Assembly: GCA_002441865.1 (NCBI GenBank)
Contig: DJNY01000120.1
Location: 1-18,671 of the forward strand
DNA: 18,671 nucleotides
Reading direction: 5' to 3'
Origin: Lachnospiraceae bacterium UBA6452
Lineage (GTDB): Bacteria; Bacillota; Clostridia; Lachnospirales; Lachnospiraceae
Shown: positions 14,270 through 18,671 of the stretch, in pieces
How the letters are laid out: every line of letters begins with the position of its first letter
Position numbering within the stretch: the first letter of the stretch is position 1
The notes under the pieces: generated by a model
Seen by the model: only the letters and a program-made list of their open reading frames with translations
The model's database searches: none
Told to the model about the DNA's origin: nothing
Position numbers and translations under genes: made by a program

Positions 14270-15880
14270 ATGGAAACCTATCAGGGAAAATCAATCTTTA
14301 ATGGAATTGCGATCGGAAAGATCTGCAAATATGAAAAGGAACAGCAGCAGGTAAAGCGGACCAAGGTCTCCGATCCGGAAGCCGAGATCAGCCGTTTTGA
14401 CAAGGCACGCGAAGAAGCCGGAGCACAGCTGCAGGCTCTTTATGACAAAGCACTTGCCCAGGTTGGCGAATCCGGTGCTATGATCTTTGAGATCCATATG
14501 ATGATGCTTGATGATGATGATTATCTCGACAGTGTTTACCATATCATCCGTTCCCAGCAGGTAAATGCAGAATTTGCCGTTGCAAGCACCGGCGATAACT
14601 TCTCCCAGTTATTTGCATCTATGGACGATGAATATATGCAGGGACGTGCGGCCGATGTCAAAGATATTTCAGACCGTCTGATCCGTGTCCTTACAGGACA
14701 GTCCAGTGAATCCGAGATCAGGGAGCCTGTTATTATCATGGCAGAAGATCTTGCCCCGAGTGAGACCGTACAGATGGATAAAAACAATCTGCTTGCCTTT
14801 GTAACAACGCTCGGCTCTTCCAATTCCCATACCGCTATTTTAGCCCGCACCATGGGAATCCCTGCACTTGTCGGTATTCCGGTCAAAGATGAATGGAATG
14901 GCAAAATGGCGATCGTGGACGGACATAACGGAACACTGATCATTGAACCGGATGAGGCACTTCTTGCCAGGATGCAGGCAAAAAAAGAAGAAGAACTGCG
15001 CCAGAAGCAGCTTCTGGCAGAGCTGAAAGGAAAAGAAACTGTCACAAAAAGCGGTAAAAAGATCAATCTTTACGCCAACATCGGTAATGTATCCGATGTT
15101 GCGGCCGCGCTTGCCAACGATGCAGGCGGAATCGGACTGTTCCGCAGTGAATTTTTATATCTGGAAGCGCAGGATTATCCGACCGAGGAAGAACAGTTCC
15201 ACGCCTATAAAACGGTTGCGGAAAATATGGCAGGCAAAAAGGTCATTATCCGTACACTTGATATCGGTGCAGACAAACAGGTTTCTTATTTCGACCTTCC
15301 GAAAGAAGAAAATCCCGCTATGGGCTTTCGTGCGATCCGTATCTGTCTGGAAAGACCGGAGATCTTTAAAGTACAGCTCCGTGCGATCTTACGTGCCAGT
15401 GCCTATGGAACGATCTCGATCATGTTCCCAATGATCACTTCTGTGGAAGAGGTCAGACAGATCAAACAGATTCTTACTGAGGTCCGCGATGAACTGACGA
15501 TGCAGCAGATTCCTTTCGGAGAGGTTGAGATCGGTATTATGATCGAAACCCCGGCGGCTGTTATGATCAGTGATCTTCTGGCAAAGGAAGTAGATTTCTT
15601 CAGCATCGGTACAAATGATCTGACCCAGTACACACTGGCGATCGACAGACAGAATGAAGCACTGGATACTTTTTACAATCCGCACCATGAAGCTATCCTG
15701 CGCATGATCCGGATGGTCATTGACAACGGGCATAAGGAAAACTGCTGGGTCGGCATTTGCGGTGAACTTGGCAGCGATACTGCCTTGACAAGGCGTTTTA
15801 TTGAGATGGGTATCGACGAATTATCTGTTTCTCCGGCCTATATTTTAACAATCCGAAATCTGATCAGAGAACTTCCGTAA
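14270..15880 (+). CDS. ptsI: PTS Enzyme I (phosphoenolpyruvate-protein phosphotransferase)
   Basis: 536 residues with AAGGAGG upstream of the ATG. It autophosphorylates with PEP and hands the phosphate to HPr. The N-terminal part (about 1-145) includes the HPr-binding helices. The swivelling phospho-histidine domain has H187 in SSNSHTAILARTMGIPALVG. The PEP-binding barrel has GIGLFRSEFLYL, MGFRAIRI, a MIETPAAV segment, the signature FFSIGTNDLTQYTLAIDR and the catalytic C497 in GICGELGSD. It ends shortly after PAYILTIRNLIRELP, so it lacks the last 30 or so residues of the E. coli enzyme; this may be a lineage feature rather than truncation, because the stop codon lies inside the terminator. 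It is the last gene of the sucrose PTS operon. Confidence 0.95.
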   Translation: METYQGKSIFNGIAIGKICKYEKEQQQVKRTKVSDPEAEISRFDKAREEAGAQLQALYDKALAQVGESGAMIFEIHMMMLDDDDYLDSVYHIIRSQQVNAEFAVASTGDNFSQLFASMDDEYMQGRAADVKDISDRLIRVLTGQSSESEIREPVIIMAEDLAPSETVQMDKNNLLAFVTTLGSSNSHTAILARTMGIPALVGIPVKDEWNGKMAIVDGHNGTLIIEPDEALLARMQAKKEEELRQKQLLAELKGKETVTKSGKKINLYANIGNVSDVAAALANDAGGIGLFRSEFLYLEAQDYPTEEEQFHAYKTVAENMAGKKVIIRTLDIGADKQVSYFDLPKEENPAMGFRAIRICLERPEIFKVQLRAILRASAYGTISIMFPMITSVEEVRQIKQILTEVRDELTMQQIPFGEVEIGIMIETPAAVMISDLLAKEVDFFSIGTNDLTQYTLAIDRQNEALDTFYNPHHEAILRMIRMVIDNGHKENCWVGICGELGSDTALTRRFIEMGIDELSVSPAYILTIRNLIRELP

Positions 15881-15894
15881 GGGAGTTCTCTTTT
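15866..15894 (+). terminator. Intrinsic terminator of the sucrose PTS operon
   Basis: The 11-bp stem AGAGAACTTCC (15866-15876) with GGGAGTTCTCT (15881-15891), one T-G pair, has a GTAA loop and a TTTT tail. The ptsI stop codon lies in the loop, so the end of the gene and its terminator overlap. Confidence 0.85.
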
Positions 15895-15896
15895 CA

Positions 15897-15925
15897 TTGA
15901 CACACATTCCAATTTCTTCTATGAT
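15897..15925 (+). promoter_or_regulatory. Near-consensus sigma-A promoter for the HD-GYP/SPFH operon
   Basis: A perfect TTGACA (15897-15902), a 17-bp spacer, and TATGAT (15920-15925), starting 3 bp after the previous terminator. The leader of about 60 nt contains a small hairpin, GTTTC-TAAAT-GAAAC (15945-15959). Strong and probably constitutive. Confidence 0.82.
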
Positions 15926-15990
15926 ATAGGTAGTAAAAACTTTCGTTTCTAAATGAAACAGGTTATTTCTGCAAAGAGGTGGGAATGCGT

Positions 15991-17070
15991 ATGAGAAAAC
16001 TTCTTGTAAAAGATTTACATCCCGGTATGATCACAGCGGAAGATATTTTTTCCATAGATGGGCAGCTGATCCTTCCGAAAAAGATCATCCTCACGCAAAA
16101 CGGCATCGAAAAACTGGAAGCCTTTGCAATTTACTCCGTCCGTGTTGAAGACGAAGAAGTTGCTCCGCCGCAGACCAGTTTTTTTGACACGCCTTCTTAT
16201 AGTGAACGTATCAAATCCAATCCCGATTTTATCAATTTCAAAAAGAGTTTTGAAGATCATGTGGAATCCCTGCATACAGGGCTGAATCAGATCGCAGAAT
16301 CCAATTCCAGTTTTGATGCGGAAAATCTGCTTTCCCAGACACTTGCCCTGATCGGTGAAGGAAAAGCTTCCTCCATCAGCATGATGGATATGCTGCTGAA
16401 CATGCGGGATTATGATGATTCCACTTATGCACACAGTATCAATTCCGCCATTATCTGCAATATTTTTGCCGGATGGCTGAATCTGAGCAAGGATGAACGT
16501 GTACTTGCCACATCCTGCGGGCTGTTCCATGATGTCGGTAAGCTGAAGGTACCGGAAGCGATCCTGAAAAAACCGGGCGCCCTTACAAAAACAGAATTTG
16601 AAGCGATCAAACGCCATCCGCTTGACGGTTATAATCTGCTCGATCAGTATAATATGCCGGAAGAAGTCAAAAATGCGGCTCTGATGCATCACGAGAAATG
16701 TGACGGCAGCGGGTATCCGTATGGTTTTACGGCCGATAAAATATCATTCTTTGCCAAAATGGTCACGATCGTCGATATTTACGATGCCATGACAAGTAAC
16801 AGATGCTACCGCAATCCACTCTGTCCGTTTTCCGTGATCGAATCATTTGAACAGGATGGTTTTCAGAAATATGATCCGGAGCTGTTTCTGGAATTTCTGA
16901 GGCACATCAGCAACAGTCTGATCGGCGAACGCATTTTGTTAAACAATGGTCTGGAGGGAGAGGTTGTATTTATGAATCCTTCTTATCTTTCCAAACCGAC
17001 GATCAAATGTTGTAATAAATTTCTGGATCTGGCTGCAAATCAAAATATTAAAATTGCATCTATCATATAA
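15991..17070 (+). CDS. HD-GYP domain protein, probable cyclic-di-GMP phosphodiesterase
   Basis: 359 residues from the ATG at 15991, 9 nt after AGAGGTG; in-frame GTG 15979 and ATG 15985 are too close to that site. Residues 1-60 form a small N-terminal domain (LLVKDLHPGMITAEDIFS...), followed by a helical linker. The HD-GYP domain spans about 130-310. Metal and substrate residues are complete: H148, H180-D181, K184, H209, H233-H234, D238, the GYP triplet 241-243 (HHEKCDGSGYP) and D262 in VDIYDAM. It should therefore be an active hydrolase of cyclic di-GMP or a related dinucleotide. The C-terminal tail (about 312-359) resembles the small beta-rich ends of clostridial relatives. No transmembrane or receiver domain is seen, so its input is unknown. 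An SPFH-domain gene follows 25 bp later and is probably co-transcribed. Confidence 0.9.
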   Translation: MRKLLVKDLHPGMITAEDIFSIDGQLILPKKIILTQNGIEKLEAFAIYSVRVEDEEVAPPQTSFFDTPSYSERIKSNPDFINFKKSFEDHVESLHTGLNQIAESNSSFDAENLLSQTLALIGEGKASSISMMDMLLNMRDYDDSTYAHSINSAIICNIFAGWLNLSKDERVLATSCGLFHDVGKLKVPEAILKKPGALTKTEFEAIKRHPLDGYNLLDQYNMPEEVKNAALMHHEKCDGSGYPYGFTADKISFFAKMVTIVDIYDAMTSNRCYRNPLCPFSVIESFEQDGFQKYDPELFLEFLRHISNSLIGERILLNNGLEGEVVFMNPSYLSKPTIKCCNKFLDLAANQNIKIASII

Positions 17071-17095
17071 TGCATACATATAAAAGGAGGAAATT

Positions 17096-18328
17096 ATGGG
17101 ATTAATTAAAGCAACCGGAAATGCAATCGGATCTGCGCTCGGAGATCAGTGGCGCGAGTATTTTTACTGCGACTCCATGCCGGCAGATGTACTGGTAACA
17201 AAGGGGGAAAAGCGCACCAGCAATAAGCGTTCAAGCAGCAACACAAAGGGAGAAGACAATATTATCTCCAATGGTTCTGTTATTGCTGTCAATGACGGAC
17301 AGTGTATGCTGATCGTTGATCAGGGCAAGATCGTCGAAGTCTGCGCAGAACCCGGTGAATTCGTATACGATACATCATCCGAACCGAGTATTTTTTATGG
17401 TTCTCTGGGAGACAACATCAAACAAACCTTCGCCATAATCGGTAAACGTATTTCCATGGGCGGTGATCCGGCTAAGGATCAGCGTGTATACTTCATCAAT
17501 ACAAAGGAGATTCTGGGCAATAAATACGGTACGATGAATCCGGTACCTTTCCGTGTCGTAGACAACAATATCGGGCTTGACATCGATATCGCCCTTCGCT
17601 GCAACGGTGAATATTCTTACAAGATCGTAGATCCGCTTTTATTCTACACAAATGTCTGCGGTAATGTCACAGAAGATTATACAAGAGATAACATCGACAG
17701 CATGCTCAAAACAGAGCTTCTGACAGCACTGCAGCCTGCTTTCGCAAAGATTTCCGATATGGGTGTCCGTTACAGCAACATTCCTGCCCATACTATGGAG
17801 CTGGCAGATGCATTAAATGATGTTCTTTCTGAAAAATGGACGAATCTTCGTGGTATCAAAGTAGCTTCCTTCGGTGTCAACACGGTAACAGCTTCTCCGG
17901 AAGACGAAAAGATGATCAAAGAGCTGCAGAAAACCGCAGTACTCCGCAATACAGGCATGGCTGCTGCCACTCTGACAAGTGCACAGGCAGAAGCAATGAA
18001 AGCCGCTGCCAGCAATACAAGCACAGGTCCTATGATGGCATTTGCAGGCATGAATATGGCAAACGCAGCAGGCGGTTTAAATGCCAATACATTATTCAAC
18101 ATGGCTGCACAGGAGCAGGCACAGCCTCAGCAGGCAGCTCCACAGAACGCTCCCGCAGCAGGTGAATGGATCTGCAGCTGCGGCGCAAAGAACAGCGGTA
18201 AGTTCTGTACGGAATGTGGTGCCAGGAAACCGGAAGAACCTGTAAAAACGCAGTGGTTCTGCCCGGAATGCGGTACAAAGAATGAAGGCAAATTCTGTAC
18301 CGAATGCGGAACAAAGAAGCCGATGTAA
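17096..18328 (+). CDS. SPFH-domain protein with C-terminal double zinc ribbon (YdjI / virion-core-like family)
   Basis: 410 residues with an AAAGGAGG site before the ATG. Residues 1-300 match the SPFH/band-7 type often annotated 'virion core protein': MGLIKATGNAIGSALGDQWREYFYCDSMPADVLVTKG at the start, then SNGSVIAVNDGQCMLIVDQGKIVEV. An Ala/Met/Gln-rich stretch (about 300-355) follows. The C-terminus has two zinc ribbons, with cysteines at 360, 362, 371, 374 and at 389, 392, 401, 404. The first ribbon uses CxC where the second uses CxxC. No clear transmembrane helix is present, so membrane association would be peripheral. B. subtilis YdjI is associated with PspA-type envelope stress. The function here is unproven; pairing with HD-GYP hints at an envelope-linked role. 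Confidence 0.87.
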   Translation: MGLIKATGNAIGSALGDQWREYFYCDSMPADVLVTKGEKRTSNKRSSSNTKGEDNIISNGSVIAVNDGQCMLIVDQGKIVEVCAEPGEFVYDTSSEPSIFYGSLGDNIKQTFAIIGKRISMGGDPAKDQRVYFINTKEILGNKYGTMNPVPFRVVDNNIGLDIDIALRCNGEYSYKIVDPLLFYTNVCGNVTEDYTRDNIDSMLKTELLTALQPAFAKISDMGVRYSNIPAHTMELADALNDVLSEKWTNLRGIKVASFGVNTVTASPEDEKMIKELQKTAVLRNTGMAAATLTSAQAEAMKAAASNTSTGPMMAFAGMNMANAAGGLNANTLFNMAAQEQAQPQQAAPQNAPAAGEWICSCGAKNSGKFCTECGARKPEEPVKTQWFCPECGTKNEGKFCTECGTKKPM

Positions 18329-18331
18329 GAC

Positions 18332-18452
18332 TCGCAAAATCGCCTCTTCGAGGCTCCTCGCTACTACGTAGCTCATTTTGCTCATGTATGGCTTCGCCAT
18401 AAAAAGAAAAAGTGGAGTAATCCTCTGCAAGCAAGCTTGCTCGGATTACTCC
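18332..18452. repeat. 121-bp structured intergenic repeat, copy A
   Basis: This differs from copy B (18551-18671) at 2 of 121 positions. The predicted fold is a three-way junction: GCAAAAT (18334-18340) pairs with ATTTTGC (18375-18381) around two triloop hairpins, GCCTC-TTC-GAGGC and GCTAC-TAC-GTAGC. A third triloop hairpin, ATGGC-TTC-GCCAT (18388-18400), and a terminator follow. Confidence 0.85.
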
Positions 18453-18458
18453 TTTTTT
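18414..18458 (+). terminator. Intrinsic terminator inside repeat copy A
   Basis: GGAGTAATCC (18414-18423) pairs perfectly with 18443-18452 around a 19-nt loop that itself contains GCAAG-CAAG-CTTGC, and is followed by TTTTTT. The A-rich stretch just before the stem would supply a U tract on the other strand, so it may work in both directions. It ends the HD-GYP/SPFH operon. Confidence 0.85.
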
Positions 18459-18473
18459 ATACCGTATACCATA

Positions 18474-18528
18474 GACTCGCAAACCCGCACCCCGGTGCTC
18501 TATCGTCTGCTCCGCAGACAGTTTGCAT
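18474..18528. repeat. Divergent three-way-junction unit between the two repeat copies
   Basis: It starts like the flanking repeat (GACTCGCAAA) but then differs in sequence while keeping the shape. GCAAAC (18479-18484) pairs with GTTTGC (18521-18526) around GCAC-CCCG-GTGC and the triloop hairpin GTCTGC-TCC-GCAGAC. It appears to be a diverged member of the same family without its own terminator. Confidence 0.55.
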
Positions 18529-18550
18529 CTATAACAAACCGAGAGTACAT

Positions 18551-18671
18551 TCGCAAAATCGCCTCTTCGAGGCTCCTCGCTACTACGCAGCTCATTTTGC
18601 TCATGTATGGCTTCGCCATAAAAAGAAAAAGTGGAGTAATCCTCTGCAAGCAAGCTTGCTCAGATTACTCC
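18551..18671. repeat. 121-bp structured intergenic repeat, copy B
   Basis: Its start is offset by 219 bp from copy A. The two differences (18588 and 18662) each break a base pair, one in the second triloop hairpin and one at the loop side of the terminator stem. The window ends exactly at the last base of the repeat, so whether a T tract follows is not visible. Confidence 0.85.

Noticed and set aside
18329..18671. CRISPR array or insertion sequence at the end of the window
   Set aside because: Only two long copies with a non-spacer middle unit are present, no transposase frame is visible, and the repeats carry a terminator. A structured intergenic repeat explains it better.

Overview
The window looks like chromosomal DNA from a low-to-moderate GC Gram-positive anaerobe, most likely a gut Lachnospiraceae/Clostridia-type Firmicute. 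The reasons are AGGAGG-type ribosome binding sites, Gram-positive-style PTS and LacI control, AgrC-like GHKL sensor kinases, a LytTR regulator, a DUF4080-type radical SAM protein and an SPFH/zinc-ribbon protein. No species is claimed.

Layout. (1) 1-2670, minus strand: a fructokinase (scrK) followed 11 bp later by a B12-binding-domain radical SAM protein that runs off the window start. (2) 2671-3895: a divergent promoter region and a LacI-family repressor (scrR), closed by a nested-hairpin terminator. (3) 3896-10268, plus strand: a signalling island with one LytTR response regulator and four tandem AgrC-like sensor kinases. The membrane sensor halves differ, but the cytoplasmic halves are nearly identical; the fourth kinase has lost its C-terminal ATP-binding end. 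Two kinase-kinase junctions carry copies of a structured element with compensatory changes. No agrB or agrD-like gene is visible. (4) 10269-15894, plus strand: a sucrose PTS operon with scrA (EIIBCA), scrB (GH32 hydrolase), HPr and Enzyme I, preceded by two promoter/operator pairs. (5) 15897-18328: an HD-GYP protein and an SPFH-domain double zinc-ribbon protein, probably co-transcribed from a near-consensus promoter. (6) 18329-18671: a 121-bp repeat in two copies, each predicted to fold as a three-way junction plus hairpin plus terminator, with a divergent related unit between them.

How it works together. Sucrose is imported and phosphorylated by ScrA, using phosphate relayed from PEP through the neighbouring Enzyme I and HPr. 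ScrB hydrolyses sucrose-6-phosphate, and ScrK phosphorylates the released fructose. Three LacI-type 16-bp palindromes (one between scrK and scrR, two in front of scrA) suggest that ScrR controls both arms. The kinase/LytTR island sits inside this regulon. It probably responds to extracellular ligands such as peptides and probably autoregulates through two 11-bp direct repeats spaced exactly 21 bp apart upstream of its promoter.

The most unusual part is the one-regulator, four-kinase array with homogenised signalling domains, diversified sensors and intergenic structured RNA candidates.
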